Below, piece after piece: positions 31,397-42,001 of a stretch of DNA of 64,000 nucleotides; within the stretch, counting starts at the first letter, position 1, and each line of letters opens with the position of its first letter. A program made the translations under genes and the position numbers. The notes under the pieces were generated by a model, which had not been told where the DNA came from, did not search any database, and saw only the letters and a program-made list of their open reading frames with translations. The stretch comes from Agarophyton chilense (Eukaryota > Rhodophyta > Florideophyceae > Gracilariales > Gracilariaceae), in NCBI GenBank assembly GCA_030374765.1, contig JARGXX010000068.1, positions 4,588,001 through 4,652,000 of the forward strand. Reading direction: 5' to 3'.

Positions 31397-32629
31397 ATGT
31401 CCGAGCCCGGAAACGAAAAAGCGTATCCGTACTCCTTAGGGGGCGAGGTTATTAACCGAAGCATGACGTCGTGTCCATCTTTAAATAGTTCAAATCAAAG
31501 AATTGTCGTGACGGGCGGATCTGGATATATTGGCTACGCTCTACTATGGGAAATTCGACAACGACATACAGACGCGCTGACTCCAATATCACTTGTACGG
31601 GCTTCATCTGATGTAATAAAATTACAAAGGCTGTTGGACTATCCGTGCGCTCACGATACTGTCGTCATTTGCGATCTTCAAGATGTCGATTCCCTTCGAA
31701 AGGGAGTCAAGAATGCTGACATTGTAGTTCATCTGGCGGCAGATATGGATTTCTTTCCGAAGAAAAGGAAGAAGCTAGCTACCGTCAATGTGAAGGGCAC
31801 TGAAAATCTTCTCAATGCATGCGCTTCGGAAGCAGAGGCTTTGAAAAGGAAGATCCGTTTTGTGTACGTTTCCTCCACAGAGGCTATAGGCCGAACGGAT
31901 GGCGTATCGAAGGCCGACGAAACATACCCTCTCAATCCTGAATCGGAGTATGGTCACACTAAGGTGCTTGCTGAAAGAATTGTTCAAGGGTACAGCCAAA
32001 AACTTGACACAGTTATCGTTCGCCCTACAGGAGTTTATGGACCAGACGAGCGCTTCTTCTTTTATGAATTCATGCAAATGGTTTCATACGGTATAACTAT
32101 TGTGGTCCCCTCCCCTATGACTGGAAGGGTTTCCTTCACCCACATCAACGATGTCGTTGGTGGTATCCTAGCGTGCGCGACCCATCCATCTGCTCCGGGG
32201 AATATTTACAACCTATGTCCCGATGAGTCAGTGACATACATGTCGATTGTACAAAAATTAGCAGATGTATTGAACTATCCCCACCCTTTGCTCATTCTGC
32301 CATGTGCTGCGGGAAGGTTGTTAATCAGAATAGTTGCTCCGTTGATGAATGCAGGAAAGTCACGAATCTTCATTTACCATCCTAGAACCGTCAGCGAAAC
32401 CGTATATAATCGTGAGTATTCTAACGAAAAAATTCGTCGTGAGCTAGGTTTTAAACCACAGTACTCTATTCTCGAAGGAGTTGAGGAGACATTGAGATAC
32501 GAGCTTCGGGTTGGGGGCATAAAAAGATTTGCAACCCCTCCAACTGTCAAACGGTGTCTTGACCTCGTATGTGTCATTACGTTCTTCGTTCGTCAAATGT
32601 TTCTCTATCGCCGTCAGGCCAGAAACTGA
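31397..32629 (+). CDS. Extended short-chain dehydrogenase/reductase, 3-beta-HSD type
   Basis: 410 residues from the ATG at 31,397; the frame is open to an earlier ATG at 31,331, which would add 22 residues. The N-terminal Rossmann fold has the NAD(P) motif VTGGSGYIG (about residue 38) and the HLAADMDFF strand. The active site shows VYVSSTEAIG and the Y-x-x-x-K pair in YGHTK (about 184-188), followed by RPTGVYGP, the usual substrate-side block of extended SDRs. The family (3-beta-hydroxysteroid dehydrogenases, sterol-4-alpha-carboxylate dehydrogenases, dihydroflavonol reductases) oxidises or reduces ring alcohols with NAD(P). A hydrophobic stretch near the C-terminus (LDLVCVITFFVRQMFL) could attach it to a membrane, which fits a sterol enzyme. 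The exact substrate cannot be told. It ends 95 bp from the end of the convergent E2-like gene. Confidence 0.85.
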   Translation: MSEPGNEKAYPYSLGGEVINRSMTSCPSLNSSNQRIVVTGGSGYIGYALLWEIRQRHTDALTPISLVRASSDVIKLQRLLDYPCAHDTVVICDLQDVDSLRKGVKNADIVVHLAADMDFFPKKRKKLATVNVKGTENLLNACASEAEALKRKIRFVYVSSTEAIGRTDGVSKADETYPLNPESEYGHTKVLAERIVQGYSQKLDTVIVRPTGVYGPDERFFFYEFMQMVSYGITIVVPSPMTGRVSFTHINDVVGGILACATHPSAPGNIYNLCPDESVTYMSIVQKLADVLNYPHPLLILPCAAGRLLIRIVAPLMNAGKSRIFIYHPRTVSETVYNREYSNEKIRRELGFKPQYSILEGVEETLRYELRVGGIKRFATPPTVKRCLDLVCVITFFVRQMFLYRRQARN

Positions 32630-32723
32630 AGAACCAAGACCCATTGCTTCAAACCAACACACTAAGCAAAGGGTCGCTGTACTTTGTAACCGTTTTGACT
32701 AATGTACAGGTGAGTCTTGTTCC

Positions 32724-33782
32724 TCAACTTCGTTGTCTCTTTAACTTGTGGCGATTGGAGTCATAGGCATGCCATTTGTGGGCCATTACAATCTTTTGGT
32801 GATCGCTGAGGGCTCCCTCGTATGTATAGGCGTGAACGTGGGATTTGTGGTTGCTAAGATGTACCCTAGCCCTCCCATGGATTAACAGGGCACGGATCTG
32901 GATGCATACGAGATCAAGACTGTACACAGGTGCCCAACCTGAAGTTGTCAACAGCTCCATGCAAATCCCTCCATGCGCTGCCACATGACCACCAACAACG
33001 TAGGGGGCTACCACTCGGACAAAAGGTGGGACGTTTGGATATTCTCCTGGAAAACGAAGCTCAAGCTGGATACCGTCGCAATCCGGAACACGTTCCAAGT
33101 CCTCTGCAATAACACAGCCACAGACATTGTCAAAGTAAAGCATTACATTCCATCGATACAAGTCATCTGCTACTGGCGTAGCTGTGAACCCATCACGCCT
33201 TGTATCCATGGATTGCAAGATCGAAAGCTGTTTCATCAAGGTTGTCGTAGCGATTCTGGAGGGTGTAAAAACTGGCGCTCTGACAGCACTAGGTAATGGA
33301 CGCTTTCTCTTGATGCCGTTGGTCGCTTGCAGAAAGGCAGGTCTGTCGTTCAAGGGGACTGCTGCCGCCTTTGCTATGGCATTACTGGCCGCAGCCACGT
33401 TGGATTTGCCATTGTCATAAATACGACTTGCATGCGCGAGAACTTGATTCACGACTTGGGACGGAGACAGGCCTCCGATATTGTCATTGAAGTTAGAAAA
33501 AAGAAAGGTGTTGACATCGATCAAAAACCCGTCGGGTAGGCCCAAGTCATCCTCAATCATGACGGTAAGAGGTTCGCAGGCAGAGTCGTTACCTTTGGAA
33601 CCGGAAAGTAAAAGGTAGAAGCGGCCACCATCCGGAAACTCGAATAGGGCGCGTGCCGTGAAAGAAGGAAATTGTTTTCCGTCATAAACGACAGCTGGAG
33701 GTTTGAACTGACATAGTGATATGTTGGCCGTATTTGCACCAGGTTTCCAGGCGCGCAACGCCTCCAAAGCGTGTGTATCCAT
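32724..33782 (-). CDS. UBE2Q-like ubiquitin-conjugating enzyme E2
   Basis: 352 residues from the ATG at 33,780-33,782; the frame stays open four codons further up, starting from TTG. The C-terminal half (about residues 185-345) is a UBC fold of the UBE2Q branch. It has DDLYRWNVMLYFD, LELRFPGEYPNVPPFVRVV, then the catalytic cysteine in GGICMELL (about residue 274), GWAPVYSLDLVCIQIRALL and RARV. The GxxCMELLT..GW.P.YS.E pattern is characteristic of UBE2Q proteins, which carry an activated ubiquitin on that cysteine and pass it on, sometimes without an E3. The N-terminal half has a weaker, RWD-like look, also as in UBE2Q. The acidic-aromatic linker residues expected between strands are present. 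It is head-to-head with the eL34 gene across about 630 bp. Confidence 0.85.
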   Translation of the reverse strand: MDTHALEALRAWKPGANTANISLCQFKPPAVVYDGKQFPSFTARALFEFPDGGRFYLLLSGSKGNDSACEPLTVMIEDDLGLPDGFLIDVNTFLFSNFNDNIGGLSPSQVVNQVLAHASRIYDNGKSNVAAASNAIAKAAAVPLNDRPAFLQATNGIKRKRPLPSAVRAPVFTPSRIATTTLMKQLSILQSMDTRRDGFTATPVADDLYRWNVMLYFDNVCGCVIAEDLERVPDCDGIQLELRFPGEYPNVPPFVRVVAPYVVGGHVAAHGGICMELLTTSGWAPVYSLDLVCIQIRALLIHGRARVHLSNHKSHVHAYTYEGALSDHQKIVMAHKWHAYDSNRHKLKRQRS

Positions 33783-34414
33783 GGGATGATACAAAAACCT
33801 CCCGTTCTAGTTCGAATGGCAGATGTGGCGTGAGAGTTGAGCGTCTGCGGGCTTGGTGGCGTGCGATGCACGACACAGTGATCACCCGTAATGTGTGAGG
33901 AGGCTAAGATGTCTAAATATTAAAGCGATGGGGAGGAGAAGATATGAAAGTGCAGAAATGTGGTAATTTGCAAAAGATACCCGAGGGGTGGAAGAGGAAC
34001 GGGGAAGAGAACGTGGCTGTTACCAAAGTCCTTTTATGAGGTTCCGAAGGTTGCAAGCAGCCCATAACCCTCTTACCTTTTTGCATGCTTCACTCAGAGA
34101 GGCAAGGGCGACTGAGTGGGATTGTTGTACGACGTTTCGTTGCCCGGCGGGCAATGCCCACTGCTGTGAGATCCGGTGTAAGTTTCGATCGCTGGGCACC
34201 GCCTCTCAGAGTGGCTGTCGGTACCACCAGGATTGCTGTTGATATCTTGTGTTGTGGCCACGTGTTCGCTGAACGGCACCCGTGCCGGCGTTCGCCGGCG
34301 TCCACATGAACCAACCCCTCGCATCTATTGCACACTTGACCCATTCTGAAGTGTCTTCCTTTCCGCTTCGACAGCAATCCTTGCTCTACGAGTTCTGACG
34401 ATCGTCGTTGCACC
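33783..34414. promoter_or_regulatory. Shared upstream region of the E2-like and eL34 genes
   Basis: 632 bp between two divergent start codons. It must hold both promoters. GC-rich patches near 34,085-34,310 include a palindromic run CCGGCGTTCGCCGGCG (34,284-34,299). Overlapping open frames here have no recognisable domain. No core motif could be assigned with confidence. Confidence 0.5.
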
Positions 34415-35113
34415 ATGCCGGACACGCGCGTTACTCTTCGGAGGAGCAGCCCCTACAAGACTAGAAGTAATAAATTCAAGAAGTAAGTCATTAGCTCGAT
34501 ACCGCCTGTCCTCTGCCATATGTGCCGGCATTGTTTCTCTAACATACTTTTTTTGATCCGAAGAGTTCGCACACCTGGGGGGAAACTCACAATCCATTAC
34601 ATCAAGAAGCTCCCGAGCGTTCCAAAATGTGGTGACACAGGCCGACCTCTCTTCGGTGTTGCTGTGGCTCGACCGAAAGAGCTCAAACGTATGTCCAAAC
34701 GAAGGAAGTCTGTTTCCAGATCATATGGAGGCGTTCTCTCTGCTTATGCTGTCCGCAACAGGTATGTGATCATCTCATTATATCCCTGCAGATGAAGATA
34801 TGCGATTGCTCCATACTCGAGCGCACGGATTCCCTTTTACAGATGGCTCAGCCATATGAGTAACACCTACGCCCTAGTCCGATGCATTATAATTCCTTCG
34901 TTAAGTGCGATTCTTAGTCTAACTCGTCCATACTTCGATGATTACTGCGTCTGAAGGATTATCCGGTCATTTCTTCTTGAAGAGCAGAAGATTGTGAAAA
35001 AGGTTATCAAGCAGCAGAAGGCCCAGAAGGCGAAGCAAGATGCTGCTGCTGCTGCTGCTGCTGCTACTACCAAAAAGAAGAAGGGGTCTAGCAAGTCTAA
35101 GGGAAAGAAATAA
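34415..35113 (+). CDS. rpl34: Cytosolic large-subunit ribosomal protein eL34, three exons
   Basis: Exons 34,415-34,482, 34,564-34,761 and 34,957-35,113 give 140 residues. The introns are 81 bp (GTAAGT...AAG) and 195 bp (GTATGT...AAG), and frames match across both. The first exon encodes MPDTRVTLRRSSPYKT, the second VRTPGGKLTIHYIKK...KELKRMSKRRKSVSRSYGGVLSAYAVRNR, the third the FLLEEQKIVKKVIKQQK helix. These are the known eL34 blocks (TPG.R...KK, RLSK..K.VSRAYGG, FL.EEQKIV). The protein is part of the 60S subunit. As in fungi and plants, not all zinc-site cysteines of the animal protein are kept. The C-terminal tail is an Ala run and a Lys/Ser-rich end, longer than in yeast. The splice sites are inferred from protein fit. 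Confidence 0.93.
35042..35065 (+). repeat. GCT microsatellite coding for poly-alanine in eL34
   Basis: Eight GCT units in a row within the last exon, encoding eight alanines. Length variation would keep the reading frame. Confidence 0.9.
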
Positions 35114-35947
35114 TCAGTAACGTTCTGGTTTTGGTAAAACGCATTGTCTTAAGTCTTCCACGCTTTCCACACAGTGCCGTGCACCGCTCGAAACCCCGAA
35201 TGCAGCTATACCTGTTAGGGCATTCGGTTTTACATAAAACGCCTTACCGATCGACGGCCGAATCTCACACCTTCCTATTATCTGTATGACTTGTGCGTTG
35301 AAGAGTTCAGCCATTCACCTTCAACGTTGCAATCGAATTTAACTTCGGCAGCCACCTTTCTCTCTTACCCCTCGATTATCCCAATCGTTTGCTGTCGTGT
35401 ATTTGCCGAGCATCGTTTCATCTCTTACTCTGCAAGGGTTCTTCCGAACTCTAAAGAACAGTCGTGCAGCTGACCCCTTTCTACCACTGCATGTCACGAA
35501 AATGTTCGTTTCTAGTTTTCTTCGACACTACATAATCTTAGATCTCTCTCTCTTTATCTCTTTACGAACGCATATGAGCTAATGACCTCGTAACGAGGAG
35601 GTTGCAAAGTACCCCGACGCCTACAACACTTATCCTTGTACCGTAGCCACGAACTTTAACCCAATAGCCGTGCTACACTCACTGGACAACTACATACATA
35701 TAGTACGAGGGAAGTACTAAGTCCTGAAGGTATCTTCAACCGCAGAAGCGTTTCGTTTTCGATGATTACCGCTCTTCTTCACTGCTCCTCTTCATCCAAC
35801 CTCTAGAGATCATCGGGTAAGGGGCATCCCACGACAAGGCGCTTCGCATGTACCGCGTTTACTGCCAAAGAAACCATTGACGACGACCTTTCCACCCTCA
35901 CATTATTGGCGAGATCAGGCTAAAGAACCACTCTGTAATCTGCATCC
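35114..35947. other. Intergenic region after eL34
   Basis: About 830 bp with no recognised gene. It includes the 3' ends of eL34 and of the minus-strand small gene. Pyrimidine-rich runs near 35,340-35,560 give short chance frames. No repeat was seen. Confidence 0.5.
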
Positions 35948-36256
35948 TCATCCGATCCAAGCGTAGTCCCACCGAGTAAAACCCTGGAAAATCCCGTCTA
36001 GTGGCTCCATTGGAGCGCTTCCTTCGAGGTAAAAATCAGGGAAACGGCGGATGGATCTTCTTCCGGTGACAGGCTCGTGATCTACTGCGTATGTGAAACC
36101 AAGCGGGAGCCTTTTGATGACATACCATCCAGGTTCGCGACCGGTAAGCTGGCCGATCGCTCGGACGGGTGTGACGACCTCCCGGGTCCCTAATCTCAGA
36201 TCATCCGCCATCGTTTCGTATAAAGATATTTCGATCTCTTTTCCACTACCCAACAT
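35948..36256 (-). CDS. Small hypothetical protein (102 residues)
   Basis: Open frame from ATG at 36,254-36,256 (MLGSGKEIEISLYETMADD) to a stop at 35,948. It stays open upstream for about 20 more codons to a TAG, with an intron acceptor possible there, so an upstream exon cannot be excluded. The protein is evenly mixed, with many Arg, Pro and aromatic residues (WYVIKRLPLGFTYAV, RRFPDFYLEG, RWDYAWIG), and looks folded. No signal peptide, membrane segment or domain is recognised. It lies downstream of the Yhm2-type carrier gene on the same strand, about 250 bp away. Without homologues it could be a chance frame. Confidence 0.4.
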   Translation of the reverse strand: MLGSGKEIEISLYETMADDLRLGTREVVTPVRAIGQLTGREPGWYVIKRLPLGFTYAVDHEPVTGRRSIRRFPDFYLEGSAPMEPLDGIFQGFTRWDYAWIG

Positions 36257-36502
36257 TGTTAGAATACACAATCTTGGCGATGAATTCGGATCGGATTGTG
36301 CGTCATAATGGGGAATCTATCATAGAGCCCCTCATTCGCAGAGATACGCAGCTTTCACTCCAGTCTTTCTTTCCCTTGTATTCTATCTTGGCATATGCAT
36401 TGTTTTTACTACATCGAACAACAACGCCTGGCTCATTGCATACTTACACAATCCGATTGCTGACCTTGCGCAAAACTCTTTGTGTAGAGAAGCTCGGAGG
36501 TT

Positions 36503-37549
36503 TTATTTTTTCGCACGCTTATTCAAGTAGCTACGAACCTCATCGCCTCCGAACACCATCACTGTCGTCAAATATGCTGATAGACCTACTCGCGGAGTGA
36601 CCCCCCTATAAAATCCCCGTATCCCACTGCTTTCATAAATGTGTCGAACGGCCCCACCAATCGTTCTCGACCCAGGACTGCTATCCGCTCTCTGCATTTC
36701 AACCCGGACAACTTCAAATGGTTGGTTCCAACATGCCAATGCACCTCCAGTAACGCTTGACGCTAACCTTTCCGCTTTTGTAAGACTTTTTTCTTTGTCC
36801 TTGCCTTTTATCGCCGACTCGATCACTCGGGAAAATCCAAAGCGAGAACCCCAGTTTGTAGCTTGTCTTATGGCTACAGCGTTTACACCCTTATACATGC
36901 CAAGGATACCGTCTCGTCTGAGGATTTCTGCTGCAACAGCCATTGTACTCTTTTGGGCCCCAGGGCCTGACTTTGACCTTGTTACTTCGACTGTCTTCAT
37001 AAAACAGCAAATACCCATCGTAGAATACGCCTGACAAACACCTCCGCCGACACCTCCTAGAGCGTTGGAAAGCTCTGGTCCACATCCAAGTCCGTTCATG
37101 ACTTTCTTTATCTCATGCTGTGAAAACATCAATACTCCACCCTTCGTTAAGGCTTCAATCCAAGCCCACGGTATAAGCCCCTGCCAAAACGCAGAGACAC
37201 CACGAGCCGAATAAAGGCGCTTGCAAGCATCCCGCAAAGAATCATTCCTATGAGCAGCCATCATAACCTTCATATTCTCAAAAGGCTGACCTAATGTTGT
37301 AACTTCAAACACATTCAAACCTGCACCGATCGCAACCTGCACACATACAATTCAAGTTCTGTTAGAATCATGCTTCCTTCCAGATATACATATCTGAGAG
37401 ATCGTATAGTTTTCAAACCGAAGCGCAATCGATAACCTTACATTTCGCAAGTCAACACTTCCTCGATTTGCTAGCGTACCCACTTTCCTATCCCGATTGG
37501 TGACAACCTTAAGTGGGTCATGCGGAGAATCAAGTCCGCTGGTGCGCAT
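36503..37549 (-). CDS. Mitochondrial carrier of the Yhm2 type (citrate/2-oxoglutarate carrier), two exons
   Basis: Exon 1 is 37,442-37,549 (36 codons, MRTSGLDSPH) and exon 2 is 36,503-37,336, joined across a 105-bp intron (GTAAGG...TGCAG) in phase 0; 313 residues. Three repeats of about 100 residues carry the carrier signature, seen clearly as GQPFENMK in repeat 1 and NQPFEVVRVEM in repeat 3, with a modified middle one. The stretches LNVFEVTTLGQP, GLIPWAWIEA.TKGG, GVNAVAIRQ.TNWGSRFG and FYRGVTPRVGL are the same blocks I recall from yeast Yhm2 (314 residues). That protein exchanges citrate for 2-oxoglutarate across the inner mitochondrial membrane and supports NADPH supply in the cytosol. The open frame of exon 2 begins with GTG because the true start is in exon 1. 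Confidence 0.88.
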
Positions 37550-38537
37550 TTTCCAGATGGGAATCGCTGCAGTATACGATTACGCCGTCTTATGTTGTAA
37601 TTACCTCGGAGCGGAGACCTCTGTAGGTTATCAGAAATAGTTCCCACTTTCGGCGGTAGCATGAAATCTACAGGGTAGATGTTTGTCGTGGTGGGTGTGG
37701 CCGCTTTGTATTGATAGGGAACCTCTCTGTATCGTTCGATTCCCCCTTCGCAAGGTATCTGGGATATCCTTCCAATAAGAGAGATATGAGCGATCAGGGA
37801 TCAAGATATATGTAGCAACTGTTGTGCACTCTGGGGTTGCCTTTCTGTTTCGCTCATGAGTGTCACGGCAAAGCATTCACTGTACGTGTATTTCTCCGCT
37901 GCCCAAGCTGGCAATACTCTCTATTTCGGACAAATTCTCCGCTGCGGTCGAATCGCTTCTCCCCGCAGGAACTCCGTCTGGGAGAGAGAAATATAGGTTT
38001 CTTCGCCCCGAACCAGAATATCAAGAGATAGAATACCCAACAATTATGAAAGGGATAACAAAACATTGAACATTTACCCTTATCTGTGTCCCAGTGGAAA
38101 GCTGTTTCAGATGTACAGTATCTCACATTTATGCTACAGTAGATACTGTACTCTGTTGTGTTGAAATCTGTTTACAAACTGGTTGGATAACCTTCGTACT
38201 GTAACTGCACTACTTTCCCTGTCACTAATAGATACAGAGAACCATTCTCAGGAAACCGGAAGTGTTTGTTAACCACCCTCCTTTTCAAAGAATGAGAGGA
38301 TCAATCTGCAATAGGCTTTGATGCCCGATATCCTGCTTCATCAGTGCTTTCTTTTCATGCACGTTGCGTATATAATGTCAATAGTTACTGCCTTGTTCCT
38401 TATCCACGGTGTTGGTACAGGTAGGATAGAGCAGAGCGCTTTCTCACAACACCAATTGTGTGGAACTGTTCAAGAAAATGGAAAAAGTCTTTCAGCATTG
38501 TACTGCATTATGCCTATTGGGATGTATAATCATCATC
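37550..38537. other. Intergenic region between carrier and bZIP genes
   Basis: About 990 bp. It contains the promoter of the carrier gene (right of 37,549) and the 3' end of the bZIP gene. A + strand open frame at 38,318-38,593 overlaps the bZIP stop and has no domain. No repeat or RNA gene was recognised. Confidence 0.5.
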
Positions 38538-40298
38538 TCAGTGAGAACCTCGCAAGTATGTCAAAAATTCTTCACTGCATTCATGAGATCTAAAATACTC
38601 CTGCACTAACTCAAGGGATTGAGGTTCCTCTAATAAGCAGTTAATGAGCGACCTTGCCACAGAATTGTAAAGCTTGAGCTGTCCGCTAACGGTTTCAAGA
38701 TCTGTCATTCGTTGCTTGTGATAGCGACGTAGAGCTTGACTACGTTCACGATTTCTTTGCGCTCGAATTGCCTTCTTTTCAATGGCTGGAACATCCGGGC
38801 CCATTCGCTTTCGTCTTTCGAATCTGACGCTTTTTTCTCGAAGCAACCGCCCAGCTCTTTCAACGGAGACTCGATAATCATGAAAGTGCGACCAGTACAA
38901 TTCAATCTTGGACACAATGTCACCTCCAGTAGCGCGGAGAAGAGATCGAACCTGTTCGGGTGACTTGTTGCCCAGAGCACTCGGGTACAAAATCTCAATC
39001 TGCGAGCCTAACTCGGGAACAACAGAGCAGGATCGCGGGACGACATCATGTGGAATGTTGGTGGAACGCAGCTGATTGTTCGTTTGGTTTGGAGAAGCGA
39101 ATGAGGCATCATTTGTAAGCTCACCGGACTGTACGCCTTCTAAGCTGGAATTGGGTGAAGGTTTTTGACATAGGAACCACGAATTGTCAAAAGGTTCAGA
39201 CAATTTCAACTTCGCCTCCTTGTCACTAGCTTCTATGAATGGCATGACATCGGTTCGTTTTGCAGCTGGATGAACGAGTTGAAGAAGCCGCACTGGAGCA
39301 GATGCCTCGCGAATACATTCTTCTCCGTCTCCACTGTGTAAAAGAGCCGTCCAAGCATCGCTCGGAAGTTGAGGTTCCGCAACAGCAGTGTTTTGCCGCT
39401 TCAGCGAATTGTTTGCAGACAGGTCTCTTGTATGAAAGTCTGTGGCATAAGGATCTGGTCCAGGACGGTTCTTCTTTTGCGCGCTGGGTACTCGTTCTTC
39501 AAGGTGACTGTAGCGATAATCTCTCCTTCGCTTCTTCCTTGGTGGGCCCGCCGACTCGTTTAGAAGTTGAAGGAGCGCTTGAAAACCGTGCTCTGTATTC
39601 TCATAGTTCAGAATAGTTCTGTGCACTGCATTACATTCCTGAATTAAAGGTTTCTCTAATGCCTCCGGGCATTTGTCTCCGCCGCTGTCAACATTCGCTG
39701 TCAATCGGTTCCGTGTTGTCAAGCATTCCTGCGAACTAACTTGACTCCTCGGATGTACGGCTAATATTTGTTCGAGTTCGATATCATTTCGATGGTCTAT
39801 CAGTACATTTATTTCGCCTTCTCTGGCATTCTTTTGATTTGAATGCCTTTGGTTCAAAGCATCCATGGATATTTGCTCTGTATGACGGGATGAAGTTTCT
39901 AATTGATCTAGTAGAAGATTGCTTCTCCGTTTCTGGGCATGAGTTGCATCTCCCTTGTATTGTGCTTGCGTGATAACAACCTCTTCAGAGGCGTGCTGAT
40001 TGGCTTCGAAATCCAATACAAGAAACGACGCATCAGGGGATGCAGAAACGGGACTAGGTGGTGGAAAGTAAGAAGTAAGATCAATCCTGTCTGGAACAGT
40101 TGTTTGCTCAGTCAAACCATTGCCATTATCTTCACTCATATCTGTAAACTGTTTCGCATCAAAAATGTTTTGGAGAGCATTAGACATTGTTCGAGCCGAT
40201 AAGCTACCGAGTTCAAGAGACTTGGTCATAATTTCTTCGAAATCCGCTGTGTTCTCGGGAGACATTCCACTATCAAAAGAAGAAAACAGTGGATCCAT
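38538..40298 (-). CDS. bZIP transcription factor
   Basis: 586 residues from the ATG at 40,296-40,298 (MDPLFSSFDSG); the frame is open a further 36 codons upstream from a TTG but without another ATG. Most of the protein (1-500) is low in structure: Ser, Gln, Asn and acidic, with a patch of basic residues (PPRKKRRR, about 255-262) that could be a nuclear signal. Near the C-terminus (about 508-555) is a bZIP: the basic region RAQRNRERSQALRRYHKQR has the invariant N-x7-R, followed by exactly nine residues to the first leucine. The heptad positions are Leu, Leu, Ala, Leu, a short zipper. It should bind DNA as a dimer; target unknown. A further helical tail of about 30 residues follows. Upstream splicing is possible but not needed. 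Confidence 0.75.
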   Translation of the reverse strand: MDPLFSSFDSGMSPENTADFEEIMTKSLELGSLSARTMSNALQNIFDAKQFTDMSEDNGNGLTEQTTVPDRIDLTSYFPPPSPVSASPDASFLVLDFEANQHASEEVVITQAQYKGDATHAQKRRSNLLLDQLETSSRHTEQISMDALNQRHSNQKNAREGEINVLIDHRNDIELEQILAVHPRSQVSSQECLTTRNRLTANVDSGGDKCPEALEKPLIQECNAVHRTILNYENTEHGFQALLQLLNESAGPPRKKRRRDYRYSHLEERVPSAQKKNRPGPDPYATDFHTRDLSANNSLKRQNTAVAEPQLPSDAWTALLHSGDGEECIREASAPVRLLQLVHPAAKRTDVMPFIEASDKEAKLKLSEPFDNSWFLCQKPSPNSSLEGVQSGELTNDASFASPNQTNNQLRSTNIPHDVVPRSCSVVPELGSQIEILYPSALGNKSPEQVRSLLRATGGDIVSKIELYWSHFHDYRVSVERAGRLLREKSVRFERRKRMGPDVPAIEKKAIRAQRNRERSQALRRYHKQRMTDLETVSGQLKLYNSVARSLINCLLEEPQSLELVQEYFRSHECSEEFLTYLRGSH

Positions 40299-42001
40299 GA
40301 AAACTTTCGTTTGAAGAGGATATTCCTTTCGTTCAGAGAGCCTTCCAATGCAATGTGAATACGAGGATATCTTTTGAACCACGTGAAGAACAAAAGAACA
40401 AAGCAACGGAAGAGCAAAGCAGTCACGATATCAGACAATAAAATGCGCTCAGACTTCTTGAATCCGAGTAAGGGCAGAACCGACGCCTGTTCTCTTGTAC
40501 CTCGAGATCGCGGATTGTTGACGGTGGGAGAATAGTTACTCGGCTGCTTTGGATGATTATGTGAAGGGGCTGGAGTAATGATCCGTCTCGCCCGAAATAA
40601 AGAGTGAGTTGTGAAACTTGTTGTAATTGGATGAGTAATATATCCAAGCACGAAAGATAAGAAGTACCTGCAGTCCCAAGCCTTTTGCGACCTTGTTTAA
40701 AGTTGACGTAAAACAATCGAACTCAATAGTCGAACAAAAAAAAGAAAAGATCAGCGAGCCAGAAGCATCGAGACGAGGGCGAGATAGACGACGTCTGGTT
40801 TGATGTGTGGCGGGAAGTTGCCTATCTCAACTGGGCCTGATACTTGCGAAGTTCGAACTTCTATCGCATAAAGCACAACTGAGAACAAGGCTGACAAAAT
40901 ATGAAAAGAAGATAATCTTGCAGCTGAGGGCGAGAAAGCAACGGATCTCCTCGGCAGTGTGTCTTTCGTCTCTGTGAAAAACTGCTCCGAGTACTCCTGA
41001 ATTTTCGGTTAAGACTTCGGTTGATCAGTATATCCATGAACTCCGTGAATGGATAGAAACTCAAAACCCTATAATGGATAGAGTACGTCACTTTGTCGTG
41101 AATTGAACAAAAACAAGGGCAATTGGGGAAATCACAGCGAAAACGAACTCTGACAGGCGGGAAAACTAGACTTTTCATAAGAGATCCTTCCCCGTGACAC
41201 TTACAAAAACGAAGAACAACGCTTCTCTGACCATTTTTCTTTTCCTCACCGTGTCCGTTTAAGAGAGATTTAGTGTGCCACTGCTAAATCGATGTTTAAC
41301 TGAGACTGAGCGGGCAAAATACTCCCGGAGCCGGTCTAAAGTGTGAAATTTGCGTCAGCCTCTGTACATCGCTGACTTGTTACACTCGAAAGTTCAAACT
41401 GGGAACGATATGACAAAAAATGGCGTTGCTTCAGTGATTTGTGAGCAACAGCTGACGTTATGGGACGCTGGGATGAAAGAGCTTGCCAGACATGAAAGAA
41501 GAGCTGCTTTCCAATTCACATATCAACCTATTCCGACGGCTGCGATACGAAAAAACGTGGTATTATGGGTCTAGAGAATGATTTCGCTGTAATCTCTAGA
41601 AGGACGCACGAATGTCTATGTTCCTTCGGTAAGGAATAGTGATGAGACTGGGTACGCAAAATGCTAGTTTTTGGAGGTACAACCCTTCCCTTCCGCGATA
41701 TGTGGGCCAACTTCTGTGCAAAGAAAAATAGCGCGCTAGGAATGACTTACTCTGCCGATCAAAGAGCTCTGCACACTCAATCCGGTCATGACGGCCTTTT
41801 CGAGACCTCAATACAGATTCTCTCGTCACGTTTCTAATGCTGCGCCTGTGGTGGGGTAATGGGGCGACGGCATGCCATACGCCTGTGAAGTAGATTTCCA
41901 ACACCACTCGTTTCTATGTACACACAGCGAGGTTCCTATACCTCAAAATAGAATCTTCACTCATAAGCAAAAACGCAACCAAATGGTCAAAAGAACCACA
42001 C
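40299..42001. other. Intergenic region upstream of the bZIP gene
   Basis: About 1.7 kb. The left part should contain the bZIP promoter and 5' leader. Open frames at 40,861-41,178 (minus) and 41,350-41,574 (plus) are short and unrecognised. The right edge is where the Harbinger-type repeat begins. Confidence 0.5.

Noticed and set aside
36455-36502. An upstream exon for the small gene at 35,948-36,256 (GTAAGT donor at about 36,449)
   Set aside because: The stretch has no ATG and would touch the stop codon of the carrier gene; at most it is untranslated leader.
38318-38593. 91-codon + strand frame overlapping the end of the bZIP gene
   Set aside because: No ATG-led conserved sequence or domain; it overlaps the real gene's 3' end.
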